From the NCBI RefSeq assembly GCF_029931775.1, contig NC_079312.1, positions 132,293,872 to 132,357,871 on the forward strand: 64,000 nt of DNA, read 5' to 3'. The stretch comes from Euleptes europaea (taxonomy: Eukaryota > Chordata > Lepidosauria > Squamata > Sphaerodactylidae). Shown piece by piece: positions 54,160 through 64,000 of the stretch. The translations under genes and the position numbers were made by a program. Numbering within the stretch: position 1 is the stretch's first letter; every line of letters starts with the position of its first letter. The notes beneath the pieces are model-generated. The model saw nothing but the letters and a program-made list of their open reading frames with translations. It was not told the origin of the DNA and made no database searches.

Positions 54160-55260
54160 CGAGCCTCAACATGAAACGATCCTCACGCCCGGTCGCCTCG
54201 CCCAGCCCTACTCCCCTTTAACCCCTGCCTGGCCAGCCTCCCTTTATTTCCCCTCCGACACTTATTTGCTTTTTCAAAAAGCCCTCCGTCGGGCTGGGCG
54301 CCTCCCCTTTAAGACTCGGGGCGGTTGCGCCGAGCGGCTTCATGAATGGAGGCACGTGACCCAAACATCACGTGACGCGTCCGTGAGCGGCGGCGGCAGC
54401 GGCGGACCCCGGACTCTCGGTCCCTCTGTGCGTGGCGCTCTTCCCCCCCTCCCCGCCCCCCCCTCCGGCGGCACCGAGCGGAGGGTGAGCGATCGCGCCG
54501 GAGGTGGGGCTGCCTCCCCGCTTTGTCATGGGGGGCCGGCATGCTCGGGGGGCCCCTCCACGAGGGAAGGAGCAGAGAAAGAAAAGCGAGGAGGAATTAA
54601 TATTTGGGGGGGGGGGGGAGTTGTCTGAGGCAGAATCAGGGGCGTTTCGGAGGGGGGGCCTTCTGCCCCATCTCCTTTTCTCCCGGGAATTTATGGAGCT
54701 AAATGTCTCTTTCTCTCTCGTATTTATTCTTGCCTCAGCAACTCCGGTATTTTGAGGTCCTCGGGTGGGGGCTTGTCGAGCGGGCAGCTCCCCCTCCCCG
54801 GGCTTTTTCTCCTCAAGGTTTCCTGGCGGGCGCGTCGTGGGCTCGGCGGGTCGAGGCGCGCGGGCTCCTGGGTCTCAACAGACGGCTGCCGCTTCTCCTT
54901 TCTCTCTCTCTCTCGCCCCCCCCCTCTTTCTTCTCTGACCGCGGACTTCGTTTCAGCCCCTTGGCAGGTGGGTTTCCCTGCTTTCCTCGAGTGAGTATTG
55001 GGTGTGGGCGGGCGGTTTTATCCCACGCGGCGTTTCCTTCCCCTCTCCCTGGGCTTCCTTGACTCCTGATGTAGTCGATATTTATTTGGAAGGGGTGAGT
55101 TGGACGGAGTGCGTCGGTCCCTCCCCGCTTATTTCCGAGTTTTCCGAGACGGGTGGCGCCCCCCGTTTACCTGTGGAGGGGTGGTAGTTGCCCCCCGGCC
55201 CAGTTTCGCCTGCGCGCGTCTCCCGAGATGTGCAGCCATGTCTGCGAGTGTTTAAAGGGC
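54160..55260 (+). promoter_or_regulatory. MAFG: CpG island and probable MAFG first exon region
   Basis: It is dense in CpG: GGCGGCGGCAGCGGCGGACC, GGCACGTGACCCAAACATCA with CACGTGACGCG, and GATCGCGCCGG. CACGTGAC E-box-like sites are at 54352-54360 and 54369-54377. A donor-like GGTGAGCG at 54484 could end a non-coding first exon. MAFG is the next coding sequence downstream on this strand, and a CpG-island promoter with non-coding first exons is usual for it. The transcription start is not mapped. Confidence 0.65.
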
Positions 55261-55266
55261 TGGCCT

Positions 55267-55438
55267 TGCTGACTCATCAGGTGTCTGGGGCGGGGAGGCA
55301 GGAGCTAAGCGCATGTGGGGTGGAACTTGGGGTTTGGAGGAGAGAGAGGATGCATACAGGATGAAGAAGTCTGGACGTCCGATTGCTTCTCCTAACGCAG
55401 CGTTTGGTGTGCAGAACCGAGACACTGCTGACTCATCA
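55267..55438. promoter_or_regulatory. Two identical MARE/ARE-like sites
   Basis: TGCTGACTCATCA occurs at 55267-55279 and again at 55426-55438. On the minus strand it reads TGATGAGTCAGCA, which contains ATGAGTCAGCA, the consensus bound by NRF2-small Maf dimers. A weaker TGCCGACTCATCT follows at 55551-55563. Confidence 0.6.
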
Positions 55439-55563
55439 ACATGAGGTCACCACTAGGTATATGCTGCACAAAAGGAGGTAGGGGTATGCCAGGGGCTGGT
55501 GGGGACCTGGTAAAAGGGCCAGTTTAGGAAATGATCTGTGACGGTTGATTTGCCGACTCATCT

Positions 55564-58300
55564 TCTGACAGGGTGATAAGGCAGAAAAGGATGCAGGTTG
55601 CAGGAGACAATAGAGAATGGAGTTCAAATGGAGCTTCTCTTCCTCTCTTCTGCATTTATGATCCTCTGACATGTGCAGATTTGTAAGCATATGTCACAGG
55701 GCATACATCCAGGAGCAATGAGAGAGGACAGAAGTGTTCAGGGGAAGGGATGCTTGTCAGAACTTTGAGAGATCCTTACAAAGTTTTTCTCTGTGTGTAT
55801 GGTGTGTCTGTTTTGGTTTTTTTTACAGTGGGTGGATGAGTGTTGGTTGTATATTCTCCTAGGCCTTCTGATTTGGCTTGCTTCATAATTAGCCTCAGTA
55901 AAACTGCTCTGTAGACATTGTTCCCTCTGTTCTCGTCTGTGCATTTGACATTCTCAAGGGCTCTGTGAAGGAGGTTAGCATGCTGCCATACTGAAGGGTA
56001 CAGAGATGCAGATCTTTTTGCTGAGCCTTGTGAAGCTTTCTGTTGATTTGAGCAGCGGAGCACGTATATGCAACAAGTGCAGGCTGTCCTTTGCTGAGGC
56101 CTTAGTGCGAAGTCCCCATAGCAAAGCTAGCTGGAGCATGCTGTCATCTACAGTCAAAATTCTGGAGGGCAGCTTGTCCTCCACCAGTCTGATAGTGGTT
56201 TGCCCATCTCCTAACAGCTAATCTAATTAGTATGACTTAGATGTTCAAAGGACTGTCTTGTTGAAGGTTGATACACACTCTGTGTAATGATAACTAGCCC
56301 AAGTCTGATGTATTTTGACAGTAACACCTGCGCGGTCTTTTCCTTGGATGCTAAAGCAGTACCGTTCCAAAAACCAGAAAATCATCTCATCTGACTCCCT
56401 GAGCTGTGAAAGGTTAGTTCAGGCCCTAAACAGGCACATGCATAGTATCCCAGTCTCTGTATTTCCCCCCTCAATGGCACTGTTTCTTGGTGTGTTTTGT
56501 TTTTCTTTTTCTTTTTAGAAAAATTAATGGATATAATAATGTAAGACAAGTTCAAGCTAAGTGAATAGAGGCAAGGTATTTAGTAAATGTTCTTGGTTTT
56601 AAAAAACAAGAACTAGGTGTCCTCAGATATGAGGAACAGTGTGGTACCCTTCCTCCTCCATTGGATGAGTTGTGGCACTGGGAAATGGTTTGCTCTTGGC
56701 CTCACAGTACCAGGCAGGGGAAACGAATGTCGTGTTTACCATTCTAAAGTTTTGAACTCTGCATTACGGACAGTGTATGCTTCACTGGGTGTATTTGATT
56801 ATTGCAATAATTGACCAAGCTTGTGGCCAATAGGAAGCTAGCTTTATATGATGAGAGCAAGATAAGAATAGTTGTAAGGATGTGTCAAGTCAGTTCAGCC
56901 TCTTGATTTGTCTATCCCTCTCCCCTCAGTTCTGCTGAGTAAAGGGTGCAGTCATAATATGGACATACTTTGAATGTAAGCATATTGGGGAGGCTCTGCA
57001 AGGGGCCACTCATGCCTGCTTTGAGGAAGCAAGCTTCTTTGGTGTGACCATTTGTTGCTGGAGACTTTACAGGGTAAGCAGCAGCTTTCAAATTCCTTGG
57101 CCAAGTTAAGTTTTCCAGTAAAAGGATCAAATTATGTATTAAAAGACTGTTGAGACGCTGCATGTAGGTGAGTTTCTGCAAACACATGAAGGTGGCAGTG
57201 TCTAGAACCATGGACATGAAGAGAGGTGCAACGTAGGACTGAAACTGCTCTGTGCTATAGTTGCTGAAAAACCTCCCACTGCAGACTGTCCTCCAGCTCC
57301 TCATTGTCATGTCCGTCTTCTTTCTCATCCTTTACAGCTGGGCCTCCCAGTGATGGAGCTGTCTCTAGGCTGACTTGGATGCAGGAATGGATGACGTCAC
57401 CATGTTTACACTAGTTTGATGGCACAGCTCTGTGAATCAAGAATGTTGAGAATGAGGCCTGTGTTGAATCATGCGCTGTGCTGTCAGCGCTGTTGAGAGC
57501 AAAGAATTGGCGGTGCTTGTGCTGAGTGCAGGACTTTTGAGTCCTAGCAAAATGTGTTGAGACTGCACTTTTTCCCTTTGCAGCCGTCGCACTTGGCACT
57601 TTCCAGTGCGATCTTTCTTCAGGAAGCTGTCAAAAAGCTGAGAAATCAGCAGTCTGGGGAGTTAGACCAAGTTTGTCTCTGTCTGGATGCCAATTCTCTC
57701 TGGTTGTGCTTTTTGCAGGCTGTTAATAAGTCCTTTTTCTGTGATCAGTAAGTCAGGACTGTGGAAGGGCTCAGTGCTATTCCAGCTTATGAGTCTGGTC
57801 CTGGAGAACAAAAAGAGCAAGTTTTGTTACTGTGTTATTTCCTAGTTTCCCTCCTAAGCAGAGAAATCATACATTTTTACATAGGAGTAAGTGCTACTGA
57901 AAATGATGCTTTCTCCTAATGAGCATGCATAGAATTGCAGCCTTTGCTGTTTAATGTAATCTTTATAGCTTGCCCTTGGGATAAACTAAATGCACCATAT
58001 TTACTGTTATGGAATATAATATTAATATATTAGAGGGGGTTCAGATACCTCACAATCTAAGACATCAGGCTTAGAGTGATGTCCCATCTTTCATTCCTAG
58101 CAATTTTTTGCAGTTATTTCCCAGGTGGTGAGGAGGGAGAAGGAACATGAAGCCTCCTCCAGGACAGCATCCTTTTGTGCCATCTCCTCTCTTTCTCAGT
58201 GTTAATAAGTGACTGTGCACTTTAATCTTTTAACTGCATTTGTATTAGAGATGAAGAATCCTATGAAGATTCTTGCTGAGAAGACTAGGCTCTAAACATT
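55564..58300 (+). other. MAFG: MAFG first intron, proximal part
   Basis: No coding exon or named repeat is recognised. An alternative non-coding first exon cannot be excluded. Confidence 0.45.
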
Positions 58301-58311
58301 TATATTGTCCA

Positions 58312-58526
58312 TAGGGTTGCCACCTCCAGGTGGGGCCTGGAGATCTTCCATAATTACTACTAATCTCCAGACAATAGAGATTTGTTCACATGGAGAAATG
58401 TCTACTTTTGAGGGTGGGCTTTGTGGCATTATACCCTGCAGAGGTCCCTCCCCTCCCAAAGCCCTGCTCTCCCCAGCTCTACCCCAAAAATGTCCAGGTC
58501 TTCCCCACCCAGAGTTAGCAACCCTA
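58312..58526. mobile_element. TAGGGTTGCCA-type hAT element in MAFG intron
   Basis: Ends TAGGGTTGCCACCTCC and AGTTAGCAACCCTA. Flanking 8-mers ATTGTCCA (58304-58311) and ATTGTCCC (58527-58534) agree at 7 of 8. Confidence 0.85.
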
Positions 58527-59004
58527 ATTGTCCCCCAATTTCTACAGCGCATCACATGTGCCATGTGAAATTTAGGAGAGATTGTTTTGTGCTGGGTTCA
58601 TGGACAAGGTCGACCTTTTGTGACATAGTTCATTTTCTTTAGAAACTTTCAGATCTCTCTTGTGAGAGTGCTAGCAAGCGGCCAGACACTTTCTCTAATA
58701 TGTTATGAGTAAAATCTACCGTAGGAGGAAGAGTTGGGTTGAAAATATCAGCGTGGTGACTGTTCTGTGAGGTGGTGACAGCCAATACTTGATTTGCATT
58801 TCTGCTCCTTGTAGGCACATGGCTGCATATGGTTTTTAGGCAGAGAAAGGTTAGGGAAAGCAAAAGGTTTTGATTACTCATGTATACCCCAGCAATTATT
58901 TAACCATTATTATCTTAATGACTTTTAAAATAGTGTCATAGGGAGACCTTCATCAAGATTTCTGTTTGGAGAGGATGACAGTGCTGCTGCCCTATCCTCT
59001 AAAT

Positions 59005-59831
59005 CAGGGGTGGGGAACCTTTTTCCTGCCAAGGGCCATTTGCACATTTATAACACCATTCGGGGGGCATACCAGATGTAGATCTCCCGGTGGTGGGGAG
59101 AGGCTAGGGTTGCCAGGTCTCCAGCTACCACCTGGAGGTTGGCAACCCCAGGGGAGGCCTGGAGGGCTCCCCCGGTTCTCTCCCCCCCAGGCAGGAGGGC
59201 AGCCAGCGGTAGGCCCGAGCAAACGAGGCGCCAGGGAGGCGCAGCCCACGGTCGATTGGCAAGGGAGGAAGGAAGGAAAACAGAGAAAGAGGAAAAGGGA
59301 GAGAGGGAGAAAGAAATGGAAAGAGGGGGAGAAAGAAAAGGACGGAGGGAACCAGACAAAGAAAGAGACAGAAAGAGAGGGAAAGAGAAAAGCCTTCCCC
59401 CCCACACACACGACTTGGCCCCAGGCTCCATGCCCTCCCCACCCCAGAGTCCATAAAAGACCCCCTGAAGCCCGATCGGCTCCTGCGTGCATGCTCTGCT
59501 GCCGGGAGCCGCGGGCCTCTTCTCCCCCCCTGCTGCTCAACAGCCGACAGGCAGCAAGAGGGGCTTACCGTGTTCCTTCATGCTGCGGCTATAGGGGGCA
59601 ATCTTAGGGGAAGCGTCCCTCCCCCTCCTCTCGCCGACCAATGGCCGTCAGTCGGCGAGAGGAGGTCCAAAGGGCGCCGCAGCACCCCTGCAAGCTGTGG
59701 CCCCAAGAACACCCTCAGGGAGGGCCGCCCTATCCCGCACCTCTGCGGCAAGGCCCCGGAGCTCCCGAGGGTCACAAAAAATGTCCTCGGGGGCCGCATA
59801 CGGCCCCCGGGCCTGAGGTTCCCCATCCCTG
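59005..59831. mobile_element. Non-autonomous hAT element, CAGGGGTGGGGAACCT type
   Basis: Ends CAGGGGTGGGGAACCT and AGGTTCCCCATCCCTG form a 15/16 inverted repeat. Perfect 8-bp duplications CTCTAAAT flank it (58997-59004 and 59832-59839). Inside are a short TAGGGTTGCCA-family remnant (59105-59150), a purine-rich GAAA/GAGG tract (about 59265-59395) and a GC-rich inverted pair around CTCTCGCCGACC and GGCGAGAGGAG (59627-59665). No transposase. Confidence 0.9.
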
Positions 59832-59839
59832 CTCTAAAT

Positions 59840-61387
59840 CCAAGCGTATAGCAATGAATTTTTATTGTTCGCAAATTTCTAGAACAGTGACTTCCAAGAC
59901 TGCCATCCATCCATATTATATACAATACAGCACAGTGAACTAAATGCATTTCACTTTAAGATCAGTAATTGGTTAGAATCTTCACATCTGTTCCAAAGAA
60001 AAAAACTAAGTTGGGTCCCCTTAGTAAGGCAGTAAGGAGCCACCGTGTTACAGTAAGGTAAGCTTTTAATCAGTGACCACAGCCATGTCCTTTGGGTATA
60101 AGCACTTTGCTTGTCAGCAGTTTTTAGTGCTCTAGGAATAACCGAGTCGTTGCTTGCCTATTAGTGATCCTGGAAAGCGCTGAAGCCATCCCTTCTGGGG
60201 GTGCTGCTGGGGGACCGTTTCTTGGCTTTTGCTGACACCAGCTTGTCTTAATTCTCTGCTATAAATGTGAACTGATGTTTTATGCATTTAACAAACAAGA
60301 ACATGGGCTGTGGGGGGGAGATGCATTTATTATGCCATGTAAGTGCTGATGTGCTCGGTGGGAGGTGGATGTAAAGACATCCCCCTGTCTGAAAGCACAT
60401 AGTGACTCCACTACCCCCAACACAGCCCTGGTCACAACAGCAGATTTTCTTTTTTCCTAGGGAATAGCTGTGGCTTCTGAGTTGTTCCAGTGGAGCACCT
60501 GAAGGTAGAGTACTTAACCAATGCGTATAGTGTGTGGGGTGGAAGGGGGATATTTCAGAATATGTGTTAGTCTCAAGATGCAGTCCATGTCTTGCTTGGG
60601 ACCCCAGCTTTTCTTTAGGAGGTCGTTGGTTTTGCATACAGTTTGAGGTTTAGTTTTTAGGAATGGATTTTGCTTTATTTTGGTTATGGGACAGAGGTGG
60701 GTAGTTTTGTCTTGTTTAAGTGAGCCACAGGAAACACAAGGCCTGGCAAACTTGCTTATTTCTGGATACATCAGAATGATTGAAAACAGCATAACGTTTC
60801 ATTGCATAACATGCTGTGAATGCCAGATTTTGTCTAGTGAATGTTTCCTTTTTGTGATGCCAGTTGCTCATTGCCGGTTTGAAACTAGAAAAAAAGTAGT
60901 TCCAATAACATTTTAGAGGTGATAGTCCATTAACAAAGATTACAGCTTGTATTCAGCAGTGAAAATTTGCTCACAAATGTATTTAGAGTCCCAGAGAGGT
61001 TATGTTCCTTGTGAATTGTGGTATTGTGATGCAAAATGTTATCCCCCTTAGACTTCTACAACAGACGTTGAAATTATGAAATGTAGAAGCACAGTCAGTG
61101 TGGTTTTTTAATTAGCTTTCTGATTCCTGATCCTTAAGTATAAACTTACATTTCCATGCGTATTTATGAAACCATAACTGTGAGAATATTGAGAACCTTA
61201 AACCGAAAAGAGTCTACAGTTGGCACAGATTTCCCTAGTGATACCACATGTTCTGGGAGTTTAGAATAATGTGACGTGAATACAGTAGTAAGCTAATGGA
61301 GTGACTTTGCATAAATGTGCTTGACTTTTATAGTTCTGCATTTAAAAAATAGTGGATGGGTTTACAAATATAATTTTTTGTTGGCTA
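59840..61387 (+). other. MAFG: MAFG first intron, distal part
   Basis: No exon, RNA gene or repeat recognised. Confidence 0.45.
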
Positions 61388-61590
61388 GCCTGATCTCGTC
61401 AGATCTCAGAAGCTAAGCAGGGTCAGCCCTGGTTAGTATTTGGCTGGGAGACCACCAAGGAATACCAGGGTTGTTGTGCAGAGGAAGGCACTGGCAAACC
61501 ACCTCTGTTAGTCTCCTGCCATGAAAACCCCAAAAGGGGTCACCATAAGTCGGCTGCGACTTGACGGCACTTTACACACAGAGAGAGACA
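61388..61590 (+). mobile_element. 5S rRNA-derived SINE (SINE3 type)
   Basis: GCCTGATCTCGTCAGATCTC, AGAAGCTAAGCAGGGTCAGC, CTGGTTAGTATTTGG and GGGAGACCACC match the 3' two-thirds of 5S rRNA, including its internal promoter. The tail has AAAACCCCAAAAGGGGTCAC and AAGTCGGCTGCGACTTGACG, then CACTTTACACACA. It is not a functional 5S gene. Confidence 0.88.
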
Positions 61591-62092
61591 GGAGGAGGGT
61601 AGAGCAATTGAATATGGAGAAGTAATGTTCTAATGATTGGAAATCCACCCAGCCAACCTTTCATTTCGTACTGTTAATGTGCTTATCTTTTTGTCTCCTG
61701 TTAATGTGATAGTGACATAATTAAAAAGAAACTGTTCAGGAGAGCAAATTCTCCATTCAGTAGCCAAATTCCCCAATCTATGTTCTATGCTGTAGCCAAG
61801 CTGTTCTCTTGGCTTCTGTGTGTTCACTATTATCTTTTTTTTTCCTCCCCACCCTTGCTGTTTAGCTTTCCAGACAAATAACAGCTAAGGCAGGATAGGT
61901 CCACTCTTATGTACCAAGTTCTGTCATATGGTGGTTTGAGGGGAGATGAGAGACCCTCCCCATCTTTCTGAAGTCTGTGTGGTTCCATAGACCATGTAAG
62001 TTTGGACCACAGTGTGGAAAGTGGCACAGGCTGTTGCTATTTTCCTGCTGGGTTGTACTCTAAGGCGTGTTCTGTTAGCAAGACTGCTAGTA

Positions 62093-62105
62093 TGCTGAGT
62101 CAGCA
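62093..62105. promoter_or_regulatory. Perfect palindromic MARE (T-MARE)
   Basis: TGCTGAGTCAGCA is the exact 13-bp Maf recognition element of the TRE type, the preferred site of small Maf dimers and of Maf-CNC (NRF2, BACH1) dimers. It lies about 390 bp before the MAFG start codon, in the intron. Confidence 0.8.
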
Positions 62106-62479
62106 TGACTGGCTCGGCACAGCGTACAGGACCTTGGCTGCCAGGCTATTTTTAAATGTAGCTTCATCCTGCTCTGGCTCCTCCCAGGGTTCTTAATCCT
62201 CCCCTCCTGCCCTCCCATGCTGTTTGCCTCTGTTTTATAGGGAGCAGTGGGACTGACAAGGACAGAGGTGGTCAGGAGCTCTTGTAAGTCTCTTGGTTTG
62301 GCTTATAGTGGGTAGAGCACATGGAAGCTGATTCCAGCAGGGAGCCCTACCCTCTTTCTCTGCCAGGTTGATGGACCAGATAAGTAGGTATCTGCGAATG
62401 AGTGCTCTAGGAATTGAGTGTGGCAGTAACCTCTGACCTTGCATTCTGTCCCTTGCAGAATCTGACTGTGAAGGCTTGC

Positions 62480-62484
62480 ATGTT

Positions 62485-62488
<4 letters not shown>
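62480..62488 (+). promoter_or_regulatory. Two-codon upstream ORF overlapping the MAFG start
   Basis: ATG TTA TGA ends in a TGA that overlaps the MAFG ATG at 62485 (ATGA). It lies in the exon beginning 62459. If scanned, it would require leaky scanning or re-initiation. Confidence 0.55.
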
Positions 62489-63056
<568 letters not shown>

Positions 63057-64000
63057 TGAAAGGTGCACCGCCTGGGCTTGTGTGTGCAGGGCAGATAGGC
63101 ACAAAGCTCATCCGGAATCCCCAAAGCACAACCCTCACCCAGATGGCCCAGCCACACAGGCACACGCTGGCCTGCTTGTCACTGCTGTCCCCTTGTTTTT
63201 AGCTTTGTTCTGGTTGATGTGACTGATGGTAATGCAGCCTCTCTGTGTGAGCAGAACCTTCCACCCAGGGTATTCTGGGAACAGAAACTGAAGGACCTCA
63301 GTATCCTAGCCAAAGGGATTCTCAGCAGCATAGAGTAGATTCTTGGGGTGGAATAACCCAAATGGGGGAGGGCAGAGGTCACAGAAAGTTGGAAGACCTG
63401 CTGTCGGTATCGTCTGATGATTTGTACTATTCTTCCAGGGTTGTGTGTCAGCTGTCCAATCTGCTGCTTGTAAATTGCTTGGTATCAGTGGCTATAATGG
63501 GGGTAGTTTGTGTAACCATTTTTATATTAACATCTAGTTGCGCCTCTTGTGTTTAAAAGTGGGATTCCTTTGGACTTTTCCTGAAGGGGGAGGAAAGGGG
63601 CAAAACTGCAGTTTCCTGGTGTCTGTGCTGCAGAGACGGGAAAGAAGATGGGAATGGGCACCGTATTAACCTGTCGGGAAGGAGGCAGGCTGTACCATGG
63701 TGACTACAGGCCAGTTTTGTGCCTAATGTGTTGCACTGATCAAGACCAAAATCACTAGTTGTTTCGTGTGTTCGGAGAGTATCAAGTGTCTCTAGTGTGA
63801 TGGTTTACACAACCAGTTTATGTGGTTTAAATAGCCCTTTATTTAAGAGAGAAACATTCATTTTAAGAATTATGAAAAGATCTAAGTTTTCAAACTTAAA
63901 ATTGGACAAAACTTGTATTTGACAGTCTCCTTTTTAACCCGAGAGGGTGAGAATACTTGATTGTCTTGTTCTCGGAGGTGTTGCTAGTTTGAAAAAGAAA
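63057..64000 (+). other. MAFG: MAFG 3' UTR, runs off the window
   Basis: No AATAAA is visible before the end of the window, and human MAFG has a long 3' UTR. No other gene is recognised here. Confidence 0.6.

Noticed and set aside
59004-59540. 178-codon minus-strand frame
   Set aside because: It lies inside a non-autonomous hAT element and mostly translates a purine/pyrimidine tract.
61388-61474. Functional 5S rRNA gene
   Set aside because: The 5' third is missing and a SINE tail follows; it is a 5S-derived SINE.

Overview
The window is vertebrate nuclear DNA, most likely from a squamate reptile (lizard or snake). Three host genes carry typical vertebrate exon structure and CpG-rich promoters. 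The repeats are the mix expected of squamates: L2, L1, CR1 and BovB LINEs, Penelope-like copies, tRNA- and 5S-derived SINEs, many short hAT-type elements and a DIRS retroelement. The species cannot be named from the sequence.

All three host genes lie on the + strand: MYADML2 (4356-5261), PYCR1 (seven coding exons, 28332-34583) and MAFG (coding 62485-63056, with its likely 5' CpG island from about 54160). This order and orientation match human 17q25.3 (NOTUM-MYADML2-PYCR1-MAFG-SIRT7, read along the transcribed strand), so the window is a conserved syntenic block inflated by transposons. PYCR1 makes proline in mitochondria. MAFG is a small Maf bZIP partner of NRF2-type factors. MYADML2 is a MARVEL-domain membrane protein. 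They are neighbours, not a known pathway.

Layout: 1-2300, an L2 LINE holding a SINE and a TA-flanked TIR element. 2300-8490, MYADML2 in otherwise mostly unrecognised sequence. 8499-16320, hAT copies, LINE pieces, an orphan GC-rich tract and SINEs. 17082-18101, a Penelope-derived fold-back. 19321-22290, an L1 split by two TIR elements that carry GC-rich minisatellites. 22440-25330, SINEs and an L2 split by an LTR-like insert. 26930-27495, two hairpin repeats. 27600-34600, PYCR1. About 38095-43505, a DIRS-like retroelement. 43578-54130, TIR and SINE repeats and a second Penelope copy. 54160-64000, MAFG with its 5' island, large first intron, two coding exons and 3' UTR.

The best regulatory signals are NRF2/small-Maf (MARE) sites at MAFG, including a perfect palindrome at 62093-62105, and an ATF4-type element plus ZNF143, CCAAT and E-box motifs upstream of PYCR1. 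I found no wholly new gene system. The least explained structures are the TA-flanked elements with internal 51- and 72-bp repeats and the hairpins flanked by long direct repeats.
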